Shown in pieces: positions 48,200-57,059 of a DNA stretch of 64,000 bases. The DNA comes from Hymenobacter swuensis DY53 (GTDB lineage: Bacteria; Bacteroidota; Bacteroidia; Cytophagales; Hymenobacteraceae). The stretch covers positions 1,612,001 through 1,676,000 of the forward strand of contig NZ_CP007145.1 in assembly GCF_000576555.1 (NCBI RefSeq), in the 5' to 3' direction. Made by a program: the position numbers and the translations under genes. How positions within the stretch are numbered: the first letter of the stretch is position 1; every line of letters starts with the position of its first letter. The notes beneath the pieces are model-generated. The model saw only the letters and a program-made list of their open reading frames with translations. It was not told the DNA's origin and ran no database searches.

Positions 48200-49396
48200 A
48201 TGACCGAATTACAACGTCTGTTAAACGCTTATGACGAGCACCGGGCCGCTGGCCGCGCCTGCGCGCTGGCCTCCGTGGTGGATGTAGCCGGCTCGGCGTA
48301 TCGTCGGCCGGGTGCCCGTATGCTGGTGACGGATGAAGGCCAACTGACCGGGGCCATCAGCGGCGGCTGCTTGGAGGGGGATGCCCGGCAGCGCGCCCGC
48401 CGCGTGATTCAGCAGGGCCGCCCCACCGTTGTTACGTATGACTCCACCGACCCCGACGATGACCTACAGTTCGGGGCCGCATTGGGCTGTCAGGGTATCG
48501 TGCAGATTTTGCTGGAGCCGCTTGATTTTCAGGCTGTCGATAACCCGGTAGAGCTGTTACGCCGCTGGGCCGATGGGGTAGAGGAGCCCGCCGTTATTGC
48601 CACCGTGTTCAGTACCGCTGGTGCCGCCTCGGAAATAGCCGTAGGTCAGCGCCTGTTATTGACCAGCAATAACGTCGCCCAGGGTACTCTGCCTGGGCAG
48701 GCCATTCTATATGCACAAATTCTGGCCGATGCCCGCACTGCGCTAATGGCCGGACAACCTGCTACCTGCCACTATGCAACCGGCCCTGGCACCGTGCGCG
48801 TGAGCCTGGAAATTCTGCGGCCCCCAGTGCGACTCACCGTGTATGGCGCCGGCAACGACGTACAGCCGCTGGTGCGGCTGGCGGCCGGCCTTGGCTGGCG
48901 CGTGCGGGTGGTAGATGGCCGTCCGGCCCAGGCCCAACTCAGCCGTTTTCCCGAAGCGGATGAGGTTCGGGTGCTGCCCTTGGCGCAGGTAGGAGCAGAG
49001 CCGCACGACGGAAGCTTCGCGCTGCTGATGACCCACAACTACTACTATGATCTGGCCGTGCTGCAGCATCTGCTGCCCGCTGCTTCGGCTCGGTACATTG
49101 GCTTGCTGGGGCCGCGCAAGAAGTACGAGCGGCTACTGGACGACCTGCGCAAGGATACTCCTGATGCCGCCGAAAAGCTCCAGGGCCGCATTCATAGTCC
49201 CATAGGCCTGAACTTAGGTGCTGAAACGCCGGAGGAAATAGCCTTGTCTGTGGTGGCCGAAATTCAGGCCGTGCTTACCGGCCGACTGGCTGGTTTCCTG
49301 CGCGACTCGCCGCACCCCATTCATCCGCCCTTGCGCGCCAACGCGCCGCTGGCTCCGGAAGGAGTAGTAGATGCTGCCTGCGCCATTGGTGAGTAG
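48200..49396 (+). CDS. XdhC/PaoD family molybdenum enzyme maturation protein
   Basis: The product is 398 residues. An XdhC N-terminal domain (ACALASVVDVAGSAYRRPGARM, SGGCLEGD) is followed by a Rossmann-type XdhC_C domain (RLTVYGAGNDVQPLVRLAAGLGWRV, IGLLGPRKK). XdhC/PaoD proteins bind Mo cofactor and insert the sulfurated or cytosine form into enzymes of the xanthine oxidase family. The likely client is the PaoABC-type enzyme encoded 2.3 kb upstream. The MocA-like gene follows with a seven-base gap. Confidence 0.9.
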   Translation: MTELQRLLNAYDEHRAAGRACALASVVDVAGSAYRRPGARMLVTDEGQLTGAISGGCLEGDARQRARRVIQQGRPTVVTYDSTDPDDDLQFGAALGCQGIVQILLEPLDFQAVDNPVELLRRWADGVEEPAVIATVFSTAGAASEIAVGQRLLLTSNNVAQGTLPGQAILYAQILADARTALMAGQPATCHYATGPGTVRVSLEILRPPVRLTVYGAGNDVQPLVRLAAGLGWRVRVVDGRPAQAQLSRFPEADEVRVLPLAQVGAEPHDGSFALLMTHNYYYDLAVLQHLLPAASARYIGLLGPRKKYERLLDDLRKDTPDAAEKLQGRIHSPIGLNLGAETPEEIALSVVAEIQAVLTGRLAGFLRDSPHPIHPPLRANAPLAPEGVVDAACAIGE

Positions 49397-49403
49397 TCTG
49401 CTC

Positions 49404-49994
49404 ATGTCTTCTCCCATTATTCTCTTGGCTGCCGGTTCTTCTTCGCGCCTCGGGCAGCCTAAGCAACTGCTGCCCTACCAGGGCCAAACGCTGTTGCGCC
49501 GCGCCGCCGAAACGGCCATAGCTGCCGCCGCTGGTGCAGCCGTGGTAGTAGTGACGGGCGCGCTGCACCAGAAGCTGCTGCCGGAGCTGGAAGGGCTGCC
49601 GGTACACGTTGTGCGTAATCCGCACTGGGCGGATGGAATGGGAAGCTCCCTCAAAGCCGGATTGGCCTGCCTTGATGCGTTGCCTCAGCCGCTCACCTCC
49701 GTTACCATCATGCTTTGCGACCAGCCTTTTGTGACATCCGCGCTGTTGGAGGAGCTATTAGTAACTCATACCCGCACCGGCCGGCCCATTGTGGCCTCTG
49801 CTTACCAGGAAGCAAGCGGCGTCCCCGTCTTTTTTGCCCGCGAGGCATTGTCGCTACTGCGTAACCTGCTGGCCACTGCCGGGGCAGCCCAGCTTATTCG
49901 TCAGCATGCGGAGTTGGTGGCTACCATTTCCTTCCCCAAGGGCGCAATAGATGTGGATACCCCAGAACAGTACGCGGCCCTACTAGCCGAATGA
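49404..49994 (+). CDS. MocA-like molybdenum cofactor nucleotidyltransferase
   Basis: The product is 196 residues. IILLAAGSSSRLGQPKQLLPYQG is the nucleotide-binding loop of the MobA-like NTP transferase fold. VTIMLCDQPFV is the metal site, and the ending contains DIDVDTPEQYAAL-type residues. MocA attaches CMP to molybdopterin to form the cytosine dinucleotide used by PaoABC-type enzymes. Its place directly after xdhC supports this over MobA (GMP). I chose the ATG at 49404 because it leaves a minimal N-terminus. Confidence 0.88.
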   Translation: MSSPIILLAAGSSSRLGQPKQLLPYQGQTLLRRAAETAIAAAAGAAVVVVTGALHQKLLPELEGLPVHVVRNPHWADGMGSSLKAGLACLDALPQPLTSVTIMLCDQPFVTSALLEELLVTHTRTGRPIVASAYQEASGVPVFFAREALSLLRNLLATAGAAQLIRQHAELVATISFPKGAIDVDTPEQYAALLAE

Positions 49995-50129
49995 GACTTC
50001 CTGAGTGGTAGATTCGTCACGTTAACTTTCCGCTACGGCTTGTACCGCAGCGTTAAGAACCCCGGCAACGGCAACGGCCACGCCGAATTCCCGTTATCTT
50101 GCCCTAACCTACCTCAACCCCCTCTTTGT

Positions 50130-51536
50130 ATGAGCGACGCTACCGCCGCCGTAACCACGCCCGAAGTGGGCTTCGAGAACATTCCCAAGGACGATAAGCG
50201 CATCACCCGCGGCTGGACTTTCTACGACTGGGCCAACTCGGTGTACCCGCTGGTGATTACCTCTAGTATCTTCCCCATTTACTGGGGTGCCATGGTGAAG
50301 CAGGTGACGGGTACCGACAGCGGTAAAAGCCCCGTTGATTTCCTGGGTTTTCAGGTGCCGGGCTCCTCACTGCTGACCTATGCCATTTCGGCGGCGTTCC
50401 TCTTCATTGCCATTATCAGTCCGTTTCTGACCTCTCTGGCCGACTTCTCGGGACGTAAGAAGCTATTCATGCAGGTGTTCTGCTACATCGGGGCGTTTTC
50501 CTGCGCCGCTTTGTTCTTTTTCACCCCCGATACGCTCACGCTCAGCACCTTCGTGTTCGTACTGGCCACCATCGGCTTTTCGGGTTCCATTGTGTTCTAC
50601 AACTCCTACCTGCCGCTGATTTCCAGCGAGGAGAAGTACGATTCGCTGTCGGCCCGCGGGTTTTCCATGGGCTACATCGGCTCGGTGCTGCTGCTGCTGA
50701 TTTGCCTGGGGCTGATTATGGGCCACGACAAAATCGGGTTGGAAGAGGGCTTTGCTACCCGGCTGGCGTTCCTGCTCACGGGGCTGTGGTGGGCCGGTTT
50801 CGCTCAGATTGCCTTTTTTGCGTTGCCCGCCGACCCTGGTCGGCCTGCCGGCGCGGCCGATGAGGCGGGCTGGCTGCTCAACGGCTTCCGGGAGCTGGGC
50901 AAGGTGTGGAACCAGCTCAAGCAACTCCCCAACCTCAAGCGCTTCCTGCTGGCTTACTTCACCTACAACATGGGTGTGCAAACGGTGATGTACGTGGCCA
51001 CCATTTTCGGCGACGAGGAGCTTAAGCTCGAAAGCTCAGCTCTGATTATGACCATCCTACTGCTCCAGATTGTGGGGATTTTGGGGGCGTATCTGTTCTC
51101 GAAACTCTCGGAGCGTATCGGCAACACCCGGGCTCTGAGCTGGTCGGTGTTTATCTGGATGTGCATCTGTGTGGCGGGCTACTTCGTGCAGGCCGGCTGG
51201 TCGTTCTACGCGCTGGCTGCCGTCATCGGCCTCACGATGGGCGCGGTGCAAAGCCTTTCCCGCAGCACCTACTCCAAGATTATTCCGGAGAATACACCCA
51301 ATACAGCGGCTTTCTTCAGCTTTTTCGACGTGACCGAGAAACTTAGCATCGTGATAGGTACCGCCGTATTCGGCATCATTGCTCAGGTGACGGGTTCCAT
51401 GCGCAACAGTATTCTGTCGCTCATTGTGTTCTTCGTGCTGGGCTTGATCTTTCTGCTCACGCTCCGCGGCAAGAAGCTCCGCGACGATGTACACGGAGCC
51501 GATCCGAAGCTGGCGGAAGGCCTCAGCGGCAACTAA
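50130..51536 (+). CDS. UMF1/Atg22-type MFS transporter
   Basis: The product is 468 residues with about 12 membrane segments. 'RGWTFYDWANSVYPLVITSSIFPIYW' near the start and 'MGAVQSLSRSTYSKIIPENTPNTAAFFSFFDVTEKLSIVIGTAVFG' near residue 370 are landmarks of the UMF1 (Atg22-related) family, thought to export amino acids or other small molecules. The substrate is unknown. I took the ATG at 50130; the frame upstream is not hydrophobic or conserved-looking. A strong terminator follows. Confidence 0.9.
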   Translation: MSDATAAVTTPEVGFENIPKDDKRITRGWTFYDWANSVYPLVITSSIFPIYWGAMVKQVTGTDSGKSPVDFLGFQVPGSSLLTYAISAAFLFIAIISPFLTSLADFSGRKKLFMQVFCYIGAFSCAALFFFTPDTLTLSTFVFVLATIGFSGSIVFYNSYLPLISSEEKYDSLSARGFSMGYIGSVLLLLICLGLIMGHDKIGLEEGFATRLAFLLTGLWWAGFAQIAFFALPADPGRPAGAADEAGWLLNGFRELGKVWNQLKQLPNLKRFLLAYFTYNMGVQTVMYVATIFGDEELKLESSALIMTILLLQIVGILGAYLFSKLSERIGNTRALSWSVFIWMCICVAGYFVQAGWSFYALAAVIGLTMGAVQSLSRSTYSKIIPENTPNTAAFFSFFDVTEKLSIVIGTAVFGIIAQVTGSMRNSILSLIVFFVLGLIFLLTLRGKKLRDDVHGADPKLAEGLSGN

Positions 51537-51586
51537 TGGCCGGGAGGTTTCCGGCCGCCGAATCCCGGTAAAATTCAGTACTTGCC

Positions 51587-51625
51587 AACGAGCACCGGTC
51601 GCCCCGGTGCTCGTTGCCGTTTTTA
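51587..51625 (+). terminator. intrinsic terminator of the MFS gene
   Basis: AACGAGCACCGG (51587-51598) and CCGGTGCTCGTT (51604-51615) form a perfect 12-bp stem with a five-base loop, followed by GCCGTTTTT. Confidence 0.88.
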
Positions 51626-51647
51626 TCCAACCAAACCGCAGTTCCTT

Positions 51648-52169
51648 ATGCACACGTCCTCTCTCCAACAGAACATCCTCGCCGAGCTCGACCACGAGTT
51701 GGCCACCACCCGTAAGCTGCTGGAGCGCGTGCCCTACGAGCAGGCTGATTTCACGCCCCACCCGAAGAGCATGAAGCTGTGGCAGCTGGCCACGCACGTC
51801 GTGAACCTGCTGGCGTTCAACCAGCTGTTCGTGCAGCACGCTTCCCGCGACTTCCTCGACCCCAATGGCCCCAAGCCCGGCCCCACGCCCACCAGCTCCG
51901 AGGAACTGCTGCAACGCTTCGACCAGTACGGCGCTAGCCTGCGCCAAGCCCTGCAAGACTCCGACGATGAGAAGCTGACCGACAGCTTCCGCCTGCACCG
52001 GGGCGAGCAAACCCTGATGGAGCGCCCCAAAGGTGCTGCTATCCGTATCATGGGCCTCAACCACAGCATCCATCACCGCGGCCAGCTCTCGGTGTACCTG
52101 CGCCTGTTGGATATTCCGCTGCCTGGCATGTACGGTCCCAGTGCCGATGATCCGAGCTGGGGAATGTAA
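51648..52169 (+). CDS. DinB family protein
   Basis: The product is 173 residues, a four-helix bundle of the DinB/YfiT type. The metal-binding histidines are probably the ones in 'LWQLATHVVNL' (near residue 48) and in 'LNHSIHHRGQLSVYLR' (near 140). DinB-like proteins include thiol transferases that use bacillithiol or related thiols, and damage-induced proteins of unknown role. There is no partner gene nearby. The start at 51648 follows a terminator of the upstream gene. Confidence 0.88.
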   Translation: MHTSSLQQNILAELDHELATTRKLLERVPYEQADFTPHPKSMKLWQLATHVVNLLAFNQLFVQHASRDFLDPNGPKPGPTPTSSEELLQRFDQYGASLRQALQDSDDEKLTDSFRLHRGEQTLMERPKGAAIRIMGLNHSIHHRGQLSVYLRLLDIPLPGMYGPSADDPSWGM

Positions 52170-52247
52170 GACAGGAGGGATTGTTGAAGCCCTAGATAAT
52201 AGTATATTTCAATCAATTAACATTGAAATTACTTTACTCCTTCGCAT

Positions 52248-53690
52248 ATGCCAGCAAGCCGTACGTTACCTGTCCTGCGTTTCGCTCTTGGAATCTGGGT
52301 GCTGTTACTGGCACCGTATGTCAGAGCACAGACCTCGTTTACTGACCCTGCCTTCCCCGCTGTTAAGGCTACTTTTACGCGGAACAGCGTTGCCCAGCCA
52401 GCTATTATCTACGATGTAGTACGTCAGGCAGACGGTAAGTACATTATTGGAGGCAACTTCACGGCTATCAATGGTATAGCCGCATCGAGACTGGCTCGTC
52501 TGGAGCCCGATGGAACGCTTGATGCGGCCTATACTGCTGTTTGCCGAGCGAATGGTACGGTTACTTCCCTCGCCCTACAACCCGATGGCCGCCTGCTGGT
52601 AGGAGGGGTGTTTACTGAGTTAGGTGGAACTGAAAGAGCATATCTGGGGCGGTTGGAGACTTCAGGGGTACCGGATGCCAGTTTCACTCCATATACCGCT
52701 CCCCCAAATACAGGTGGTGAGGGAGTAAATAAACTATTAGTGCAACCCGACGGGCAGGTGCTGGTGTGCGGGCGGTTAAACTTACGCGGTGCCGGTTTCC
52801 CGGAGCAGTATCTGACCCGGCTGAACGGTAAGGATGGCCATTACGACCCGAGCTTCCAGTTTACGCTTCCAACTCCTGATACTTCACCGAAAACCATAGC
52901 TCTGCAGCCCGACGGGCGTGTACTGGTGGGAGGCTACGGGCCTTCCTACCGGCAGGCCATACTGCTCATGCGCCTGCACCCGAATGGTACTGCCGATAAT
53001 ACTTTCGCGCTGGTTAAGAGTAGTTTTACTTCGGAACTAAATGCTTTGGCGGTGGATGGAGCAGGCAGGATTTATGCGGGCGGAATGTTCAATTCTAATG
53101 GCCCTGGTAACACCTTCCTCCGCCGGTATCTACCCGATGGTACCCTGGATACTTCTTTTTCCTACCCGATTGGGGGGCAAACTAGTGTTATCTATGTGCA
53201 AACCCTGGCAGTACAACCCAACGGACGGCTCTTGGTGGGCCATATGGTAGCTGAGCGGTTGATGGCCAACGGTAGCTTAGATACCAGCTTTTTGAGCGGT
53301 ATTAATGGGGCTATCCAACGGTATTTGGTACAGCCTGACGGAGCTATCATGGTAGCTGGCTCCTTCCGGGCAGGGCCTGGGGCTACGGATGCCGTCAGCT
53401 TGGTGCGTGTACTTGATACCAATGTACTGCGGGTTCATACTTCCGTTGCTGATGCCCGTACCACCGCCTGGCCAGTACCCACCCATGATGTTCTCCACCT
53501 CCAACTGGATGCGGCCAGTGGGCCCCAGCGGGTGCAGTTGTTGGATATGCTGGGAAAAGCAATACGAACAATAGAACAGCCGACGGCTGCGCTTTCGCTG
53601 CCGGTGGTGGGTCTGGCGTCTGGTACGTACCAGCTGCAGATAAAATATGCCAAAGCAGGTCAAGTGTCGCGGCGCATTGTACTGGAGTAA
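52248..53690 (+). CDS. delta-60 repeat beta-propeller protein with T9SS type A sorting domain
   Basis: The product is 480 residues with a signal peptide ending in VRAQ. Repeats of about 55-60 residues with 'Q.DGK/R.L.GG.F' and 'R.L.PDGTLD.SF' (delta-60 repeats) span about residues 30-385. The last ~80 residues start ARTTAWPVPTHDVLHLQL and end GTYQLQIKYAKAGQVSRRIVLE, a T9SS type A sorting domain. It should be exported by the T9SS and attached to the cell surface. Its base composition is slightly lower in GC than that of its neighbours. Its function beyond a surface propeller is unknown. Confidence 0.9.
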   Translation: MPASRTLPVLRFALGIWVLLLAPYVRAQTSFTDPAFPAVKATFTRNSVAQPAIIYDVVRQADGKYIIGGNFTAINGIAASRLARLEPDGTLDAAYTAVCRANGTVTSLALQPDGRLLVGGVFTELGGTERAYLGRLETSGVPDASFTPYTAPPNTGGEGVNKLLVQPDGQVLVCGRLNLRGAGFPEQYLTRLNGKDGHYDPSFQFTLPTPDTSPKTIALQPDGRVLVGGYGPSYRQAILLMRLHPNGTADNTFALVKSSFTSELNALAVDGAGRIYAGGMFNSNGPGNTFLRRYLPDGTLDTSFSYPIGGQTSVIYVQTLAVQPNGRLLVGHMVAERLMANGSLDTSFLSGINGAIQRYLVQPDGAIMVAGSFRAGPGATDAVSLVRVLDTNVLRVHTSVADARTTAWPVPTHDVLHLQLDAASGPQRVQLLDMLGKAIRTIEQPTAALSLPVVGLASGTYQLQIKYAKAGQVSRRIVLE

Positions 53691-53702
53691 GGTCAATAAG
53701 AT

Positions 53703-53752
53703 AGAAAGCCCGAGAGCCAGCCGTTTTCAAACGACTAGCTCTCGGGCTTTCT
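53703..53752. terminator. shared two-way terminator with 15-bp stem
   Basis: AGAAAGCCCGAGAGC (53703-53717) and its perfect inverted copy (53738-53752) enclose a loop that holds a second small stem CGTTT/AAACG. It lies between the convergent delta-60 and amidohydrolase genes and can serve both. Confidence 0.88.
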
Positions 53753-53773
53753 GGTTTTAAGCAGACGCTATAG

Positions 53774-55435
53774 TTATGGGTTTATAGAAAACACCCGCTC
53801 CCCAGCAATCCAGGTTTGCTGGACTTTGGCAGTGCGGAGCTGTTCTTTGGGGGCTTCCAGCAGATCGGTTTTCAGGATCACGAAGTCGGCGGCCATACCG
53901 GGCCGGATGCTGCCTTTCTGCTTGTCCTCGAAGGCGGCGTGGGCGGCCCAGGTGGTCATGCCGCGCAAAGCATCGGGGCGGCTGAGAGCGTTTTCCATCT
54001 GGAAGCCGCCAGCCGGGTAGTTCTTGGCGTCCTGCCGGGCCACGGCCGAGTGGAAGCCGTAGAGCGGGTTGATGTCTTCCACCGGAAAATCGGAACCCAG
54101 GGCCACTTGACCGTACTGCTTGCGCAGGTCGTTGAAGGCGTAGGCAGTTTTGAGGCGGTCGGCGCCCAGCCGCTCGCCGGCCCAGTACATATCGGAGGTG
54201 GCGTGGGTGGGCTGCACCGAAGGCACGATGCCATACTGTCCGAACTTGGCCACGTCGGCGCGGCTGACCACCTGGGCGTGCTCGATGCGCCAGCGCCGGT
54301 CTTTCTGGCCCTTCAGCGCCTCACCGTAGATATCCAGCAGCAGGCGGTTGCTAGAGTCGCCAATGGCGTGGGTGTTCATCTGGAATTTGCTGGCGGCCAG
54401 CTCTTTCGCCAGGCTACGGAAGTCCGCCACCGACGACAGCAGGAAGCCGGTTTCCTTCGGGCGGTCAGCATACGGATGGATCAGGCAGGCACCGCGGGAA
54501 CCCAGAGCACCGTCGGCGTACACCTTGAACGAGCACACCGTGAGACGGTCCTTGAATACTGGGCCATTTTTGAGGTAGAACTCCTTGTTCTCTTTAGTGG
54601 GGGCCAGCATGGCGTAGAGGCGTACTTTCAGCTTGCCCTGCTGCTGTAAGACATCGAGCCGGTCCACGTTGGTTTTTTCCAAGCCGGCGTCGGCCATGCT
54701 GGTGAGGCCCACGGCCACGCACCGCTTTTGGGCTTCCAGCAAAGCTGTTTCGGCTTCGGCGGCGGTGGGCTCCGGGATTTTGGCGGCCACCAGCTTCACG
54801 GCGTTATCCACCAGCAGCCCGGTGAGCTGTCCGGCGGCGTTTTTGGTGATGGTGCCGCCGCTGATGGGCGTGCGGGCCGTGACGCCCGCTAAGTCCAGCG
54901 CCTTTTGGTTCACGAGGGCCGCGTGGCCATCCACCCGAATGATGAAGACGGGCGTATTCGGAAACAGCGCGTCGAGGGTGTCTTTGGTGGGGAACTGCTT
55001 GCCGTCCCAGTCATTCTGGTCCCAGCCGCGGCCGGTGAGCCAGGCGGCCTGCGGATACTGCTGGCGTTGCTGCTGGAGCTTCTCTATCACTTCCTTCCAG
55101 GAGCCCGTGCCTACTAGGTCGGCATCACGCAACCCCAGGGCGTAGCGGTAGAAGTGGCAGTGTGCGTCATAGAAACCGGGGTAGATGAACTGGCCCTGGG
55201 CGTCCACTTCCTGCTTGCCCTGGTACTTGGCCCGAATTGCCTCTGCCGTACCCACACCCACAAACTTGCCATCCTGCACGGCAAAGGCCTGCGCCTTGCT
55301 GAACGCCGAATCGACGGTGTACACGGTGGCATTATACACGATAAGGTCGGCGGGCTGGCGGGTGCCGGAGTTGCAGGAAGCCAGAGCGACGGCCGTAACG
55401 GCCATCAGCCAGGAGGAGCGTAGGAGTGAGGTCAT
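53774..55435 (-). CDS. amidohydrolase family 3 lipoprotein (YtcJ-like)
   Basis: The product is 553 residues. A lipoprotein signal (MTSLLRSSWLMAVTAVALASC) puts Cys at about position 21. The amidohydrolase 3 fold shows FYDAHCHFY (HxH), a CSFKVYADGALGSRGA Lys region, NTHAIGD, RIEHAQVV and GSDFPVEDINP (Asp). Members are metal-dependent hydrolases of uncertain substrate, located here at the outer side of a membrane. The ATG at 55435 is chosen for the lipobox; the frame is open 41 codons further upstream. A TACCTTCG box ends five bases before the ATG. Confidence 0.9.
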   Translation of the reverse strand: MTSLLRSSWLMAVTAVALASCNSGTRQPADLIVYNATVYTVDSAFSKAQAFAVQDGKFVGVGTAEAIRAKYQGKQEVDAQGQFIYPGFYDAHCHFYRYALGLRDADLVGTGSWKEVIEKLQQQRQQYPQAAWLTGRGWDQNDWDGKQFPTKDTLDALFPNTPVFIIRVDGHAALVNQKALDLAGVTARTPISGGTITKNAAGQLTGLLVDNAVKLVAAKIPEPTAAEAETALLEAQKRCVAVGLTSMADAGLEKTNVDRLDVLQQQGKLKVRLYAMLAPTKENKEFYLKNGPVFKDRLTVCSFKVYADGALGSRGACLIHPYADRPKETGFLLSSVADFRSLAKELAASKFQMNTHAIGDSSNRLLLDIYGEALKGQKDRRWRIEHAQVVSRADVAKFGQYGIVPSVQPTHATSDMYWAGERLGADRLKTAYAFNDLRKQYGQVALGSDFPVEDINPLYGFHSAVARQDAKNYPAGGFQMENALSRPDALRGMTTWAAHAAFEDKQKGSIRPGMAADFVILKTDLLEAPKEQLRTAKVQQTWIAGERVFSINP

Positions 55436-55440
55436 GGCAG

Positions 55441-55448
55441 CGAAGGTA
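55441..55448 (-). promoter_or_regulatory. -7-like element TACCTTCG directly before the amidohydrolase gene
   Basis: The minus strand reads TACCTTCG, one base from TAnnTTTG. It ends five bases before the start codon, so the transcript would be leaderless or nearly so. Confidence 0.4.
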
Positions 55449-55494
55449 CGCCCCGTTGCGGAATTGAATTGGCTCAGTGAAAAGCCCGGTAGCG

Positions 55495-55950
55495 CTACTG
55501 CGGTGCGGTTTTGCGGCGGCGTGCCCGGGCATCCTGCTGCCGGCAGTGCTGTAGCCATTCCAGCGCGTCTGCTTGCGTCGTGAACCGCTCAATGCGGTAA
55601 GGCCGCCCATCAAAATAGGTGAGGGCCGGAATACCGGGGTTGGCCAGCACACCCGCGAGTTGGTGCGGTGCCATTAGGTAGGCCAGGTACGCCGGCCGCT
55701 TTAGGCGCGCGGGTAGCTGCGGGAAAAAGTCGCTGAGCATCCACTGCACGTCGGCGGCATCGACGCCACCAGCCCGAGTGCTCAGGTCTACCAGCCAGAA
55801 GCGGCAGCGCCGCGATACGGCCGCATTGAGCAGGGCAGCGTAGCCGCGGTGTAATTCAAATGGCATTACGCTGCGCCACCAGCGGCCCACCAGTATGCGT
55901 GGTTCCGCCAGATAATCGATGGTGAGATAAGGGGAGGAGAAGTGATTCAT
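55495..55950 (-). CDS. hypothetical protein, STAS-like
   Basis: The product is 151 residues. 'ILVGRWWRSVMPFELHRGYAALLNAAVSRRCRFWLVDLSTRAGGVDAADVQWMLSDFFPQL' alternates strands and helices like SpoIIAA/STAS-related proteins found in Bacteroidota, but no phosphorylatable Ser motif is evident. I cannot name a family with certainty. I chose the ATG at 55950, after which the sequence looks protein-like; the 40 codons upstream overlap a terminator. Confidence 0.7.
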   Translation of the reverse strand: MNHFSSPYLTIDYLAEPRILVGRWWRSVMPFELHRGYAALLNAAVSRRCRFWLVDLSTRAGGVDAADVQWMLSDFFPQLPARLKRPAYLAYLMAPHQLAGVLANPGIPALTYFDGRPYRIERFTTQADALEWLQHCRQQDARARRRKTAPQ

Positions 55951-56011
55951 AGCGGAGCGGTTGGGGAGTGAGTGGGAGCGGAAACCGGAAGCAAAGGCCC
56001 GTGCAGCAACG

Positions 56012-56047
56012 AAAAAATCCCCAGAACTGCAGCAGATCTGGGGATTT
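56012..56047 (-). terminator. intrinsic terminator of the AMP nucleosidase gene
   Basis: On the minus strand AAATCCCCAGA and TCTGGGGATTT pair over 11 bp with an 11-base loop and end in six T. It lies 51 bases after the AMP nucleosidase stop. Confidence 0.85.
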
Positions 56048-56097
56048 AGGTGCTGCACGCAGTGGTGCAAGCTAAAAAATAAACAGAGAGGTTAAGC

Positions 56098-56871
56098 CTA
56101 CTCGAAACGCATGTGTTTCACCGATTCGCCGGAGTTCTTTAGCTCCAGCAGGGAATCAATGCCGATTTGCAGGTGTGAGGTTACGAAGTCGGCGGTTACC
56201 TTTTTGTCGCTCTCCGACGTTTTCACGCCCTCTGGCGTCATCGGGTTGTCGCTCACCAGCAGCAGCGCGCCGTGCGGAATCTCATTCACGAAGCCCACCG
56301 TGAAGATGGTAGCCGTTTCCATATCCACGGCCATAGCCCGGATCTGGCGCAGGTACTCCTTGAAATTCTCGTCGTGCTCCCACACGCGACGGTTAGTTGT
56401 GTACACGGTACCGGTCCAGTAGTCCTTCTCGTGCTTCTTGATCATGCTGCTCACGGCGCGCTGCAACCGGAACGACGGCAAAGCCGGGATTTCGGCGGGC
56501 AAGTAGTCATCGGACGTACCCTCGCCCCGGATGGCAGCAATAGGCAGAATCAGGTCACCGAGCTTGGTTTTATTTTTCAGGCCGCCGCACTTGCCCAGGA
56601 ACAGGGCTGCTTTGGGTTTCACGGCCGAAATCAGATCCATTACCGTAGCCGCCATTGGCGAGCCCATGCCGAAGTTGATAATCGTAATGCCGTTGGCCGT
56701 GGCCGTCTGCATCGGTTTGTCGAGGCCGCGTACTTCCACGCCAAACTGCCCGGCAAACATGTGCACGTAATTGATAAAGTTGGTGAGCAGGATATACTGT
56801 CCAAACTCATTCAGCGGCACGCCCGTGTAGCGGGGCAGCCAGTTCTCGACGATGTCGGCTTTGGTTTTCAT
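56098..56871 (-). CDS. amn: AMP nucleosidase (Bacteroidota short form)
   Basis: The product is 257 residues. The nucleoside phosphorylase fold has ITIINFGMGSPMAATVMDL, AALFLGKCGGLKNKTKLGDLILP and the ribose-binding AVDMETATIFTVGF. It cleaves AMP to adenine and ribose 5-phosphate. It is shorter than the E. coli enzyme because it lacks the N-terminal regulatory domain; this short form is common in Bacteroidota. SDNPMTPEGVKTSESD near the end fits the purine-binding loop. The gene is single with its own terminator. Confidence 0.9.
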   Translation of the reverse strand: MKTKADIVENWLPRYTGVPLNEFGQYILLTNFINYVHMFAGQFGVEVRGLDKPMQTATANGITIINFGMGSPMAATVMDLISAVKPKAALFLGKCGGLKNKTKLGDLILPIAAIRGEGTSDDYLPAEIPALPSFRLQRAVSSMIKKHEKDYWTGTVYTTNRRVWEHDENFKEYLRQIRAMAVDMETATIFTVGFVNEIPHGALLLVSDNPMTPEGVKTSESDKKVTADFVTSHLQIGIDSLLELKNSGESVKHMRFE

Positions 56872-57045
56872 AAGGTAAAAAAAGTAAGTGTTGCGTGAAA
56901 AAAGGCTACGACTCCGCCGGTTGCTGCGCCGGGCGGCAACCAGCTGCGTTCAGCCGGAAAGGGGAGGTACAAAAAAACCGTCGGAACCCACGGGGAGGGG
57001 TGCGACGGTACGGGGCGAAAAGCGGGAGTTGACTACCCAGGGCCG

Positions 57046-57053
57046 TACCTTTG
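57046..57053 (+). promoter_or_regulatory. -7 promoter element TACCTTTG directly before the HSDR_N-like gene
   Basis: TACCTTTG matches TAnnTTTG exactly and ends six bases before the ATG at 57060, so the mRNA probably has almost no leader. Confidence 0.5.
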
Positions 57054-57059
57054 GAGGTG

